From Candidatus Dormiibacterota bacterium (GTDB lineage Bacteria; Chloroflexota; Dormibacteria; Aeolococcales; Aeolococcaceae): a DNA stretch of 64,000 nt. The position numbers were made by a program, and so were the translations under genes. The stretch spans positions 1-64,000 of the forward strand of contig PLZA01000016.1 in the NCBI GenBank assembly GCA_003153505.1, given 5' to 3'. Position 1 is the stretch's first letter, and each line of letters begins with the position of its first letter. The notes below the pieces were generated by a model, which ran no database searches, was not told the origin of the DNA, and worked only from the letters and a program-made list of their open reading frames with translations. Of this stretch, positions 7,468-15,413 are shown piece by piece.

Positions 7468-7687
7468 GGCCAATATTGTGCGCGCAGGGCTCCCCAACCG
7501 CACCTTCGAACACCCGTCATCCGCAGGGCTCTTTCGGGCTAGCTGTAATCTTGGGCCGGTTGCTGGCCAAGTCTCCAATGTGACCGAGGACGGGACAGAC
7601 CACAGGTGACGGACGGCCTACCAGTATCGGCTTGGTTCTTGAGCCGCTAAGCGAAGGCATCGGCCATCGACCGGAGGAAGGCTCGAG

Positions 7688-8329
7688 ATGCGCGCCCATG
7701 GGATGTCCCGGCAGCAAGGTGATGCCCCGACGCAGGCGAAGCAACCCATGACCGCCATCGGCAGCACGGATGTCCGCAAAGCGAGCTCGGCGGGTGTTAG
7801 GAATGGTGTGATCGCATTGCCAAGCCTGACACCGGCGAGGGGGGACGCGACCGTGCGGCCGTACGAATCGGTCGTGGCACCCGAGGCAAGACGGCTCTAC
7901 AGCCTTGCGATGTCGATCCTCGCTGACGCCGGCGAGGCCGAGGATGCCGTCCAGGAGACTCTGCTCAAAGCGTGGCATCTATGGGACGCCGTGTCCGAGA
8001 TGGATCGGCCGGCTGCGTGGCTGACGCGCGTATGCGTCAACTACTGCATCAATCGCCGCCGTTTCCTGCGCTCTCGGGGCTGGCCCCATCTGGGATTGAC
8101 CGAAGGGACGGAGTCGCCGCGCGGCGGCGGAACCGGCGCCGAGAGCATCGACATCAGCCGCGCCTACCGAAGTCTCTCAAACCGGCAGCGCGCCGCGATC
8201 ACGCTCAACTATCGGCACGGCTACTCCGTGGAGGAGTGTGCCGTTCTCATGGGGTGTCGCCCCGGAACCGTTCGGACCCATCTCGAGCGCGGGCTTGCCG
8301 CCCTGCGAAAGGAACTCAAAGATGATTGA
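7688..8329 (+). CDS. ECF-type RNA polymerase sigma factor
   Basis: 213 residues. GGAGGAAGG lies 6 nt before the ATG, one of the few clear ribosome sites here. After about 60 variable residues comes region 2 (RRLYSLAMSILADAGEAEDAVQETLLKAWHLWD, the 'D.EDavQet.l.aw' motif, then PAAWLTRVCVNYCINRRR). Region 4 follows (YRSLSNRQRAAITLNYRHGYSVEECAVLMGCRPGTVRTHLERGLAALRKEL). This is the SigE/SigM-like ECF architecture with no sigma 1.1, 1.2 or 3 regions. It overlaps the next gene by ATGATTGA, so both are translated together. It probably directs genes for surface proteins in response to an extracellular signal. Confidence 0.88.
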   Translation: MRAHGMSRQQGDAPTQAKQPMTAIGSTDVRKASSAGVRNGVIALPSLTPARGDATVRPYESVVAPEARRLYSLAMSILADAGEAEDAVQETLLKAWHLWDAVSEMDRPAAWLTRVCVNYCINRRRFLRSRGWPHLGLTEGTESPRGGGTGAESIDISRAYRSLSNRQRAAITLNYRHGYSVEECAVLMGCRPGTVRTHLERGLAALRKELKDD

Positions 8330-9614
8330 CCTTGAGCCACGCCTGGATAGTAAGCTTCGATCGGAATACGAGCGTCTCGAGGCAGAAAATCCGCCACCTT
8401 GGCTGGTGAACTTCGATCCGAAGATCGAGCGCCCTCGGCGTAAGGGCCTCAGTTTGCTTGCCGGTATCGTCGGCGTCGCCGTCGTCGCGGCAGGCATCGC
8501 AACCTTTGGGATCGAGCTCGGTAGTCATTTGCGCCCAGGGCCACCCGCAACCCACGCTCCGCTGCCGGCGACTCCCACCGTAACAACCTCCGGGTTTCCG
8601 ACGTCCGCACGGATTGTGATTCCGGTCACGCGGGGAGCCGGTACGGCTGTGCTGCCAACCGTCGTCAGCAGCGGAAGGCTGCTCTACGTGGCGTTCGACT
8701 GCGATGGTGGCGCCGTTCTCAAGATCCAGGCAAAGGGCGACGCCACTCTGGCGGCCACTGAGTCGGGGGCGAGCATGGTGAGGTGCTCCAATTCGACGAC
8801 CACGCCGCGAACGTACGTGGCCGATTCTCCCGGGACGGGGGCACTGCTGACGTTGACCATCGTGGCCGCCAAATCGACGCGATGGGCGATCGCCGCCGCT
8901 GTAGGTGATGTTTCGACGAGCTTCCCGACCTTGAGTCCAGTCGTGCCCGAGAACGAACTCTCCTCGATCGTGCTCTGGGACACGTACGGCACAGGTGTCG
9001 CCTCGCTTCCGACCTTCACCCCGGCCGCGCCGTACTGGATTCAGTTTGCGTGTCTCGGAAGCGGCCCCATCAGCATCCACTCGTCAGTTGGGTCAGCGCT
9101 GTTTACGTCTGAGGATTGCGACTCTCCCGGGCTTATCGGGCTGATGGTGCCGCCGAATCAGGTGAATGGCAGGGGTGTTTCCCTCTTCGTGCAGGCGGCC
9201 CCCTCGACGATGTGGGAGCTGCTCGTCGTGCAGGACGCCCACTCCGCGATTCGGCGACCATTTCAGATGGCCCCGCCGAAGCCGTCTCCAGGCCTTGGGT
9301 GCTGTTTCAAGGTTCCGGCCGGAGCGACGGTGCTAATCCCGTTGACGCACGGCGAAGGCTCGGCGACGCTGCCGAACTTCACACCAACCATGCCGTATTA
9401 CGAGATCGAAACGTCCTGCTCCGGTCCCGGATTGCTGACGATCGACGGGCCACCGGGGTCAACGCAGAGTTCTGTCTGCGATGCGCCTGGGTCTGGCGGA
9501 TCTGGGCAGGGTGCAACGCCCGGGGTTCCGATATCCCTGAAGCTCACCGCCGACCAGGGCACTTCGTGGGAAATACTGATCTTCGGGGTGCAGCAACTCG
9601 AACCACAGGCCTAG
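8322..9614 (+). CDS. Membrane protein coupled to the ECF sigma factor, candidate anti-sigma factor
   Basis: 430 residues from ATG 8322, overlapping the sigma stop by 8 nt. The first 45 residues are cytoplasmic and charged (DLEPRLDSKLRSEYERLEAENPP... KIERPRRKG). One hydrophobic helix follows (LSLLAGIVGVAVVAAGIATFGIEL). The remaining 350 residues are outside and contain three similar blocks, each with '...VIPVTRGAGTAVLP..', '...LWDTYGTGVASLPTF..' and '..VLIPLTHGEGSATLPNF..' followed by a cysteine pair, so the outer part is a triplicated beta domain. Position, coupling and topology fit a sigma-binding sensor. No HxxxCxxC zinc anti-sigma motif is present, so the sigma-binding mode is unclear. Confidence 0.6.
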   Translation: MIDLEPRLDSKLRSEYERLEAENPPPWLVNFDPKIERPRRKGLSLLAGIVGVAVVAAGIATFGIELGSHLRPGPPATHAPLPATPTVTTSGFPTSARIVIPVTRGAGTAVLPTVVSSGRLLYVAFDCDGGAVLKIQAKGDATLAATESGASMVRCSNSTTTPRTYVADSPGTGALLTLTIVAAKSTRWAIAAAVGDVSTSFPTLSPVVPENELSSIVLWDTYGTGVASLPTFTPAAPYWIQFACLGSGPISIHSSVGSALFTSEDCDSPGLIGLMVPPNQVNGRGVSLFVQAAPSTMWELLVVQDAHSAIRRPFQMAPPKPSPGLGCCFKVPAGATVLIPLTHGEGSATLPNFTPTMPYYEIETSCSGPGLLTIDGPPGSTQSSVCDAPGSGGSGQGATPGVPISLKLTADQGTSWEILIFGVQQLEPQA

Positions 9615-9709
9615 CGAATTTTCGCAAACGGCAGCAGCCTCCGCCGACTCGAGTTGCTTCCTCTCATTAGTTGCCGCGCTTCACCGATTGCGATCCCCAG
9701 CGGCCACCA

Positions 9710-9800
9710 CACTACCGCCGAACACAGCCACTACCGCCGTCACTGCCGTCACCAGCTTCAACGTCTCTGCACCATCGCCAACGCCTCTGCACCATCGCCA
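9710..9800. repeat. Short direct repeats upstream of relaxase, candidate oriT
   Basis: CACTACCGCCG occurs at 9710-9720 and 9729-9739. A 20-bp unit ending CTCTGCACCATCGCCA occurs in tandem at 9761-9780 and 9781-9800 with one mismatch. Strand-biased repeats just upstream of a MobF relaxase gene are where a transfer origin would be expected. The nick site cannot be read from the sequence alone. Confidence 0.35.
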
Positions 9801-9856
9801 ACACCCACCATCACGCACAGACAATTACACCTGCGGTGGCGACCGGTGTGGAACTG

Positions 9857-9896
9857 CGAAAATGTAGGCGCTCTGTGAGCATTTCGCCCCTACGCT
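9857..9896 (+). promoter_or_regulatory. Relaxase promoter with operator shared with the HTH gene
   Basis: CGAAAATGTAGGCGCTCTGTGAGCATTTCGCCCCTACGCTGGA matches 13438-13480 at most positions. It holds a half-preserved inverted repeat (AGGCGCT-CTGTG-AGCATTT at 9866-9884) followed by TACGCT (9891-9896) as the likely -10 box. Confidence 0.6.
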
Positions 9897-9923
9897 GGAA
9901 CTCGTGCAACACGGGTTCTCGCG

Positions 9924-12866
9924 GTGATCTCGATCGGCAAGCTCACCAGCGTCGAGCAGGCGGTTCGGTATCTTCGCGAAGCCATCGCTCACCAGCAACT
10001 CGAGTACTACACCGCACGCGGTGAGTCGCCGGGGCATTGGAACGGCGCCGGTGCCGAGGCGCTCGGGCTGCGCGGCGAGGTGATCGATACCGACTTCGCA
10101 GCGGTGCTCGCCGGCACACATCCACGCACCGGTGAGGACCTCGGCAAACACTGGCGGACGCAGTCGGTCGTCGCCTTCGACGTCGCGGTGTCCGCACCGA
10201 AGGACGTGAGCATCCTGTACGCGCTCGGCGACGAGCGCACGCGGGCAACGATCCTGCGAATCCATGGCGAGGGAGTCCAGGCAGCCGCCGACTATCTCCA
10301 GGCCAACGCCGGTTGGGCCCGCCAGTACCATGCGAAGACCAGGACGACAGAGGCAGTGCGCGCCAAGCTGGTCATGCCCGAGTTCGTGCATCGCACGGCT
10401 CGTCCGGTCACCGACCCGAGCACCGGTAGGATCACTGTCGACCCGCAGCTGCACACGCACATCACCGTGCCGACGTGGGTCCAGCGACCTGATGGGAGCT
10501 GGAGCCAGCTGTACAGCGAGGCCCTGTATCAGTACGCAGCGGCTGCCGGTGCCATCGCTCAAGCGGAGTGGCGCGACCGCCTGGTGCGCGAGCTGGGCAT
10601 CTCGACTGTGGTGGACGGCAAGGGCTGCTTCTCCATCGTCGGCGTCACCGATGTGCAGCGCCGCGAGTTCTCGAGGCGCACCCAGCAGATCGAGGCGCTC
10701 GAGCGCCAGCTCGGCATCGAATCCCCGTACGGACACAAGCTCGCGGTGGTGTCGACGCGCGAGAGCAAGCACGAGGCCGCGCCCACCGAGAACCTCTTCG
10801 CCCAATGGAGAGAGCGCGCTTCGGGCGTCGGGCTCGATGCCACAAACATCCAGACTCTGCTAGGACGCGAGCCCGCGGCATTGCAGCCGCGCCGGCTCGA
10901 TGTGGAGCACAGCGCCGAGCTACTCGGCGAGCGTGGGCTCACCGCCCAGTACGCGACCTTCACCCGTCGCGATGTCATCCGCACCGTCGCCGCGCACGCG
11001 CCGCTGGGGATGAGCCGGGCCCAGCTCGAAGCCACCGCCGACTCGATCCTCGCCGACCGTGAGGCGGTGCAACCGCTGGTCCCGCACCGGCTCGAGGGAG
11101 AACACGACGTCGACGCGATCACCCGATGGGTCGACACCGGTCACGAGCTGCGCTACACCACGCCGGAGATGCTCGCGATCGAGCGAGGCATGATCGCCGC
11201 CGCGCGGCAGCGCGCGGCAGCGTGCGTCGGTGTCGCCGACACTCGTGAGGTCGAGGCAGCCATCGCCGCGCGGTCCACGCTGACCACGGACCAGCAGCTC
11301 ATGGTCAGGACCGTCTGCCAGAGCCCGACCGGCGGCGTCGTCGTCGAGGGCGCTGCCGGGGTGGGCAAGACCTTCGCCCTCGACGTTTGCCGGGAGGCGT
11401 TCGAGGCCACCGGCATCCAGGTTGTCGGCTGCGCGCTCGCTGGCCGTGCCGCGGACGTGCTCGAGACGGGCGCGGCCATCCCCACGTGGACGGTCACCGG
11501 CATGCTCAACGAGCTGCAGGTCGACCATCTGCCACCCGGCGGCGTGCTCGTGGTCGACGAGGCGGGCATGATCGGCGACCGCGAGCTTGCCGAGCTGGTC
11601 TCACTCTCGGCACGGGACAACGCCAAGCTGGTCGTGGTCGGCGACCCCGCGCAGCTCCAACCCATCGGCGCGGGGGCACCCATACGCATCCTGGGCGAGC
11701 ACATCGGCAGGGTGCTGGTCACCGAGAACGTGCGCCAGAAGGAGCCCTGGGAGCGAGCGGCCCTCCAGCTGGTGCGCGACGGCGAGGCCCGCGCCGCCTA
11801 CGAGCTGTATCTGAGCCACGGCCGCATCCACGTCGCCGAGTCACTGCCCGAGCGGCGCGCCGAGGTGATCGCCGAGCATGCGAGGCTCGAGGACAGGGGC
11901 GTCGACACGGTGATGCTGGCCCAGCGCCGCGACGAGGTTGCGGCCCTCAACGAGCTCGCCCGGGCCCGGGCGGTCGAGGCCGGGCGTGTGCACGGACCCG
12001 CGCTGACCGTGGACGGCAAGGAATACCAGGCCGGCGACCGGGTCCTCTGCCTGACCAACGACCGCGCCAACGGCGTGAGCAACGGCACCCGCGCCGCGGT
12101 CATCGCGGTGGACGTCGAGCGGCAGACGCTCACGCTGGAGCGCGGGGATCATCGCCAGGTGGTCATCGACACCACGCGGTACGACGCGATCGACCGCGGC
12201 TACGCGATGACCGTGCATAAAGCCCAGGGGATGACCGCCGAGGTTGCTCTGGTTGTGAGTTCGGACGGTGCCACCCGGGAGTGGACGTACACGGCGATGT
12301 CGCGCGGCACCGAGGCCACCCACTACTACGCCGTTGCCCACCCGCCGGAGCGTGACCGCCTCGGCGTCAGCCATGCCCCGGCACCAACGCAGCCCACCGA
12401 CGAGCGGATCGTGCATTCGTGGGAACGCTCGCTGCAGAAGGAGTCGGCGCTCGACTACCCGGAGCGGTATCGCGAGGCCGAGCGAGAACACAGGCCGTCG
12501 GCGCTCGACGTTTTTGCGCCCGCGACGGAAGCCCAGCGCGCCGCCCTTGCGGACCTCGGCGCTCCCGAACCGGGCGAGCACGCAACCCGGCTCGACGCTG
12601 CGCTGGAGCTCGATCGTTGGTCCGAGCAAAGCCCGGGCGCGGGGCTCGACCAGTGGCTGCGCGAGACCGACGCGACCGAGCACCGGCTGGAGCAGCTCAT
12701 CAGCGACATCGGCGGCGCGCGCCCCGACTGCGCCGACCAGGCGCCTCTATCCCGAGGCATCAACCCGGGCCACTTCGAGGCCGCGATGGCCCTGCTCGAC
12801 CCCTACCACGCGCTTCTCGAGGCAGAGGCGCTCGGGCCCGCCATCGGTCCGGGGCTCGCGCCGTGA
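9924..12866 (+). CDS. MobF-family relaxase with TraI/TraA-type helicase
   Basis: 980 residues, GTG start. Residues 1-300 are the TrwC relaxase domain: paired tyrosines Y28-Y29 for the DNA nick and transfer, and the metal-binding histidines H156 and H177-T-H179 ('DPQLHTHITVPT'). Residues about 440-800 are a superfamily 1 helicase with Walker A GAAGVGKT (476-483), Walker B VVDEAGM (D545, E546), a PAQLQPIGAG motif, and the late motifs YAMTVHKAQGMT and YTAMSRGTEATHYY. The last 150 residues are charged and poorly conserved. It would nick the element at oriT, stay bound to the 5' end and unwind the strand for conjugal transfer. The coupled DUF4913 gene follows directly. No coupling protein is encoded in the element. 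Confidence 0.92.
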   Translation: MISIGKLTSVEQAVRYLREAIAHQQLEYYTARGESPGHWNGAGAEALGLRGEVIDTDFAAVLAGTHPRTGEDLGKHWRTQSVVAFDVAVSAPKDVSILYALGDERTRATILRIHGEGVQAAADYLQANAGWARQYHAKTRTTEAVRAKLVMPEFVHRTARPVTDPSTGRITVDPQLHTHITVPTWVQRPDGSWSQLYSEALYQYAAAAGAIAQAEWRDRLVRELGISTVVDGKGCFSIVGVTDVQRREFSRRTQQIEALERQLGIESPYGHKLAVVSTRESKHEAAPTENLFAQWRERASGVGLDATNIQTLLGREPAALQPRRLDVEHSAELLGERGLTAQYATFTRRDVIRTVAAHAPLGMSRAQLEATADSILADREAVQPLVPHRLEGEHDVDAITRWVDTGHELRYTTPEMLAIERGMIAAARQRAAACVGVADTREVEAAIAARSTLTTDQQLMVRTVCQSPTGGVVVEGAAGVGKTFALDVCREAFEATGIQVVGCALAGRAADVLETGAAIPTWTVTGMLNELQVDHLPPGGVLVVDEAGMIGDRELAELVSLSARDNAKLVVVGDPAQLQPIGAGAPIRILGEHIGRVLVTENVRQKEPWERAALQLVRDGEARAAYELYLSHGRIHVAESLPERRAEVIAEHARLEDRGVDTVMLAQRRDEVAALNELARARAVEAGRVHGPALTVDGKEYQAGDRVLCLTNDRANGVSNGTRAAVIAVDVERQTLTLERGDHRQVVIDTTRYDAIDRGYAMTVHKAQGMTAEVALVVSSDGATREWTYTAMSRGTEATHYYAVAHPPERDRLGVSHAPAPTQPTDERIVHSWERSLQKESALDYPERYREAEREHRPSALDVFAPATEAQRAALADLGAPEPGEHATRLDAALELDRWSEQSPGAGLDQWLRETDATEHRLEQLISDIGGARPDCADQAPLSRGINPGHFEAAMALLDPYHALLEAEALGPAIGPGLAP

Positions 12867-13375
12867 GGCCCAAAAGCACCAGCACAGCCGGCCGCATCGC
12901 GGCGCTCACCAAATGGGCGGCACAGCTCGACGTCGGCCTTGCGTCCGTCGCCGGAGAGGTCGCCGAGCTACGGACCCGTCTGGACGACCCTCAGCACGCC
13001 GCGGTATCCCCGACGGACGTCAGCAGCGGCACTCCCGAGAACGAGCAGTCGAGCGAGGAGTTCGCGTCGCTCCTGGACTGGGTCAATTGGATGGCGCGCG
13101 CATTCGCTCTCTCGGAACGCTTCCCCAGCTGCTGGTACAAGCACGAAGGCGTGGTGGTGGCACTCCGCGCGCTTCGCCACTGGCACTCCGCGCTGCACCG
13201 TGGCGGCTCGAGCGACCCCTCCTCGACCATCCTCTGGGTCGATGCCGTCTATCGAATCAATGACCGGATGCTGCGGCCAGTCGCGCAGCATTGCTTGTCG
13301 AACCACCGGGACGCGCCCAACCTCGACCGTCCAACGGAGGAGGAGCTGCCGCAGCTGCGATTGACCGCCCGGTAA
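12863..13375 (+). CDS. DUF4913 family protein
   Basis: 170 residues. The GTG overlaps the relaxase stop as GTGA, so translation is coupled. The first 60 residues are variable, with an AALTKWAAQLDVGLASVAGEVAELRTRL coiled-coil-like helix. Residues about 70-135 hold the DUF4913 pattern: 'LLDWVNWMARAFALSERFPSCWYKHEGVVVALRALRHWHSAL' and later 'ILWVDAVYRINDRML'. The family is found beside relaxases and plasmid genes in high-GC Gram-positives and relatives, with no known activity. It is probably an accessory mobilization protein. Confidence 0.75.
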   Translation: MRPKSTSTAGRIAALTKWAAQLDVGLASVAGEVAELRTRLDDPQHAAVSPTDVSSGTPENEQSSEEFASLLDWVNWMARAFALSERFPSCWYKHEGVVVALRALRHWHSALHRGGSSDPSSTILWVDAVYRINDRMLRPVAQHCLSNHRDAPNLDRPTEEELPQLRLTAR

Positions 13376-13434
13376 TCCACCGAAATGACGCGGCGGCCGG
13401 ACTTCTACAGCATGTGAACTCGGCTACATGGCAC

Positions 13435-13476
13435 CTCGAAAATGTAAGCGCTGCGTGAGCGCTTTCCCACTACGCT
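13435..13476 (+). promoter_or_regulatory. Promoter/operator of the HTH gene
   Basis: It contains a perfect inverted repeat AAGCGCT-GCGTG-AGCGCTT (13446-13464) and then TACGCT (13471-13476), 18 nt before the ATG at 13495. The block is repeated upstream of the relaxase gene (9857-9896). The operator overlaps the expected polymerase footprint, so a bound repressor would block transcription. The HTH protein encoded just downstream is the natural candidate. Confidence 0.65.
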
Positions 13477-13494
13477 GAAGACGCCGTCATTCCC

Positions 13495-13830
13495 ATGCAC
13501 GAAACTCAGCTGTCCCTCGACATGCAACGTCCGCTGTCGTCGACGACGTCCTCCCCCACCGTCGCGGCGAATCCCGACTCACGCCGCCAGTGGATCTGGG
13601 ACGGGGAGCGTCAGGCGTTCGTCGCGGGCACCCTGCGAGAGGCGATGCTCGTGCGCGGTTTCACGCCCCACTCCCTAGCGGTATCCGCCCGAGTGGCGGA
13701 GAGCACCATGTACAACGCCCTCGCCGGCCGACCGACGCGCCTGCGCACCGCCCGTCGTGTGCTCGAGACGCTCGCCGGTGTTGAACCCAAGTTCGAGCTC
13801 AGCCGACTCGGCCGAGCAGCTACGTCCTGA
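13495..13830 (+). CDS. Small HTH (XRE-like) DNA-binding regulator
   Basis: 111 residues. Residues 35-95 form a helix-turn-helix of the Cro/CI type: '[50 protein letters not shown]'. The N-terminal 35 residues are Ser/Thr/Pro-rich. The C-terminus is short, with no sensor domain. Its 3' end overlaps the convergent integrase gene by 11 nt. The operator-bearing promoter in front of it, copied before the relaxase, suggests it regulates itself and mobilization. An alternative is an excisionase role, since such small HTH proteins often sit beside integrases. Confidence 0.75.
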   Translation: MHETQLSLDMQRPLSSTTSSPTVAANPDSRRQWIWDGERQAFVAGTLREAMLVRGFTPHSLAVSARVAESTMYNALAGRPTRLRTARRVLETLAGVEPKFELSRLGRAATS

Positions 13831-14842
13831 ATCGGGCGAGTGCGGCTACCGCTTCCAGGTCGGAGGCGGTGTAATAGCGTCGGACCATCTCGACGGACTC
13901 CCAGCCACCCAGGAGCTGCAGGTGGAACATGGGGATGCCGGCGTCGGCGCACCGAGTCGCCCACGTGTGCCGGAGGCGGTGCGGATTGCAGCGCACCCCG
14001 GCGGTCTTGCCGATCCGCTGCATCAGCTGCTCGACACCCCAGGTGGTCAGCGCATGGTCGGCGTCCGACAGGAACACGTCACGGAGGTGGCTCGCCGGCC
14101 GCTCCTTGATCGCCCACTCGAGCAGGTCTCGGGGAAGGTTCCGGTAGGTGTCCCGGAATCCGACGATCCGGTCCCGTCGCCCCTTGGTGAGCGTCCGGTT
14201 GTGGATGTTGCCGACGATCGTCAGCTTGGCAGGACGGCCCTTGAGGCCCTCCAGGTGGTCCGTGGTGAGCGCGCACAGCTCTCCGACGCGGAGCCCGGTG
14301 GCGAGCAGCGTCATGGCGATCAGGCGGTCACGGCCGGGCTTGGCGGCGGCGACGACCCGCGCCTCGTCGTCCACGCTCAGCGCCATCGGCAACTTGCGTT
14401 TCGGAATTCGTGGCTTGGGCAGGTCTCGCCCGTCGCTCAGGAGTGGCGCGTCGAACCCGGGCGCTTCCTTGCAGAACTTGGCCAGAGACCGGGCGTAGCA
14501 GCGGAACTTCATCAGCGTGGCGGGCTTGAGCACGTCCGCGTGGACGGTCATGTACTCCCGGATGCTCTCGGTGCTGAGCTGGTCGATATAGACGATCCCC
14601 TCGTGGGCCAGGTAGCCAGGCCAGCGCCCCCGGAGCAGGTAGTCCTCCGCGTTGCGCATCGTGCTCTGCGACCAGTCGAGCTTGTGGTGGTGAAGCAGCG
14701 CGTGGGCGGTGTCGATGACCGTCGGTCGCTCCCCTGGCTGGCCCCGCCGCGGAGCCTTCTCCACGGCGAGCTGGCCGCCCGTCGCGGTGTCGTAGTAGTC
14801 GCGGCGCTGGGGCTTCGGAGCCGGCACGAAGGCTGTGGCCAT
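13820..14842 (-). CDS. int: Tyrosine integrase of element 3
   Basis: 340 residues. Residues 40-135 form the SAM-like core-binding domain ([45 protein letters not shown]). The catalytic domain has R185 (TGLRVGEL), K220 (TLTKGRR), H288-x-x-R291 (HRLRHTW), W314 in the 'LGGW' position and the nucleophile Y323. All active residues are present, so it should be functional. The gene starts 115 bp from the tRNA-Val end. TAATAA at 14853-14858 lies 10 nt before the ATG and overlaps the arm region, so integrase binding could repress its own gene. Conservation of the attachment cores ends at the anticodon loop, which fits a 7-nt overlap ATGTCAA exchanged by this enzyme. Confidence 0.93.
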   Translation of the reverse strand: MATAFVPAPKPQRRDYYDTATGGQLAVEKAPRRGQPGERPTVIDTAHALLHHHKLDWSQSTMRNAEDYLLRGRWPGYLAHEGIVYIDQLSTESIREYMTVHADVLKPATLMKFRCYARSLAKFCKEAPGFDAPLLSDGRDLPKPRIPKRKLPMALSVDDEARVVAAAKPGRDRLIAMTLLATGLRVGELCALTTDHLEGLKGRPAKLTIVGNIHNRTLTKGRRDRIVGFRDTYRNLPRDLLEWAIKERPASHLRDVFLSDADHALTTWGVEQLMQRIGKTAGVRCNPHRLRHTWATRCADAGIPMFHLQLLGGWESVEMVRRYYTASDLEAVAALARFRT

Positions 14843-14852
14843 CGACAGCAGT

Positions 14853-14858
14853 TTATTA
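14853..14858 (-). promoter_or_regulatory. -10 box TAATAA of the integrase gene
   Basis: TAATAA is 10 nt from the ATG at 14842 with no ribosome-binding site. It is immediately beside the integrase-side arm repeat. Confidence 0.4.
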
Positions 14859-14860
14859 CA

Positions 14861-15001
14861 AGGACACAGACTCGCTCGGGGACAGCAACATCCTACGTTT
14901 TTCTGGAGGCAGTCGGCGGACCGCTGGAACCGGCTGGTTTGTATTCAAAAAGCCGATGGTGGGCGCAATAGGGATCGAACCTATGACCTCTGCGATGTCA
15001 A
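14861..15001. repeat. Attachment-site copy C: arm plus core within tRNA-Val
   Basis: 14861-14956 is the arm shared with 1319-1412. 14957-15001 is the 45-bp core. On the right the core continues into CGCAG, completing the anticodon-stem inverted repeat CTGCG-ATGTCAA-CGCAG, the likely pair of integrase core sites around the overlap. Confidence 0.8.
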
Positions 15002-15033
15002 CGCAGCGCTCGTACCAACTGAGCTATGCGCCC
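14957..15033 (-). tRNA. tRNA-Val (anticodon GAC)
   Basis: Acceptor stem GGGCGCA/TGCGCCC, D arm GCTC-AGTTGGTAC-GAGC, anticodon stem CTGCG/CGCAG with loop TTGACAT (anticodon GAC), T arm ATAGG-TTCGATC-CCTAT, discriminator A, and an encoded CCA (14959-14957). All stems pair fully, so the gene is intact although used as an integration site. Confidence 0.95.
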
Positions 15034-15108
15034 CTGGCTCGCGATCGGCAAGCGTGAGCGCCGTCGATGATACCAGTGCCCCAAGCCCGCCTCCTGGGAT
15101 CGGCGGCT

Positions 15109-15300
15109 TCAGACCCAGGCGACCGGCTGTGTCTTCTTGCCGGTCGCGTGCTGGGCGGCCTGGAGGTCACCCATGGTCACCTCGACCCGGAGCACGCCTT
15201 CGCAGCTGTGGCAGATGAGGTTGAACGACTCAGGCCGGACGATCTGGCGGGCAATTGCCTGCCGGTGTCCGCAGCACTCACACGTGACGACAGCTCGCAT
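15109..15300 (-). CDS. Small zinc-ribbon-like protein
   Basis: 63 residues from ATG 15300, with GGAGGAG 2 nt before it (the GTG at 15303 is an alternative). Two cysteine pairs, 'CECCGH' and 'CHSCEG', about 22 residues apart are suited to bind one zinc ion. The end is basic and polar. The reading frame continues upstream to 15381, but that part is Gly-rich and lies behind the ribosome site. It is a single gene between the tRNA and the MFS gene. Its role is unknown. Confidence 0.6.
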   Translation of the reverse strand: MRAVVTCECCGHRQAIARQIVRPESFNLICHSCEGVLRVEVTMGDLQAAQHATGKKTQPVAWV

Positions 15301-15413
15301 CACTCCTCCGCCGGGCCGGCCAATCCGGTCCGCAAGGCTTCGGAGCTTCCCACCAGGCCCGCCGCCCTCCCCCCAATCCACGGCTCCGCGACACCGTCGT
15401 TGCAGATTTGCGA

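Larger units (their letters stand above)
9615..9923. other. Gap before relaxase: repeats, operator and promoter
   Basis: No gene. The stretch 9700-9810 is unusually C/A-rich on the plus strand with short direct repeats. The last 70 bp carry the operator/promoter shared with the HTH gene. Confidence 0.6.
3496..14956. mobile_element. Element 3: integrative mobilizable element at tRNA-Val
   Basis: About 11.5 kb between core B and the intact tRNA-Val. The integrase gene sits at the tRNA-proximal end and reads away from it. A MobF relaxase-helicase, DUF4913 protein and HTH regulator form the mobility block. The left half holds cargo: lipoprotein, GrpB-like, ECF sigma and secreted proteins. No VirD4/TraD coupling protein, FtsK/TraB translocase or type IV secretion genes are seen, so transfer would need a helper. 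After the event the tRNA remains intact because the element supplies its own copy of the 3' half. Confidence 0.8.

Noticed and set aside
9761..9800. CRISPR array
   Set aside because: Only two adjacent 20-bp units without spacers, and no cas genes.
13757..14971. 404-codon plus-strand open frame
   Set aside because: It is antisense to the integrase gene, whose catalytic motifs are complete; the frame is a by-product of high GC codon positions.
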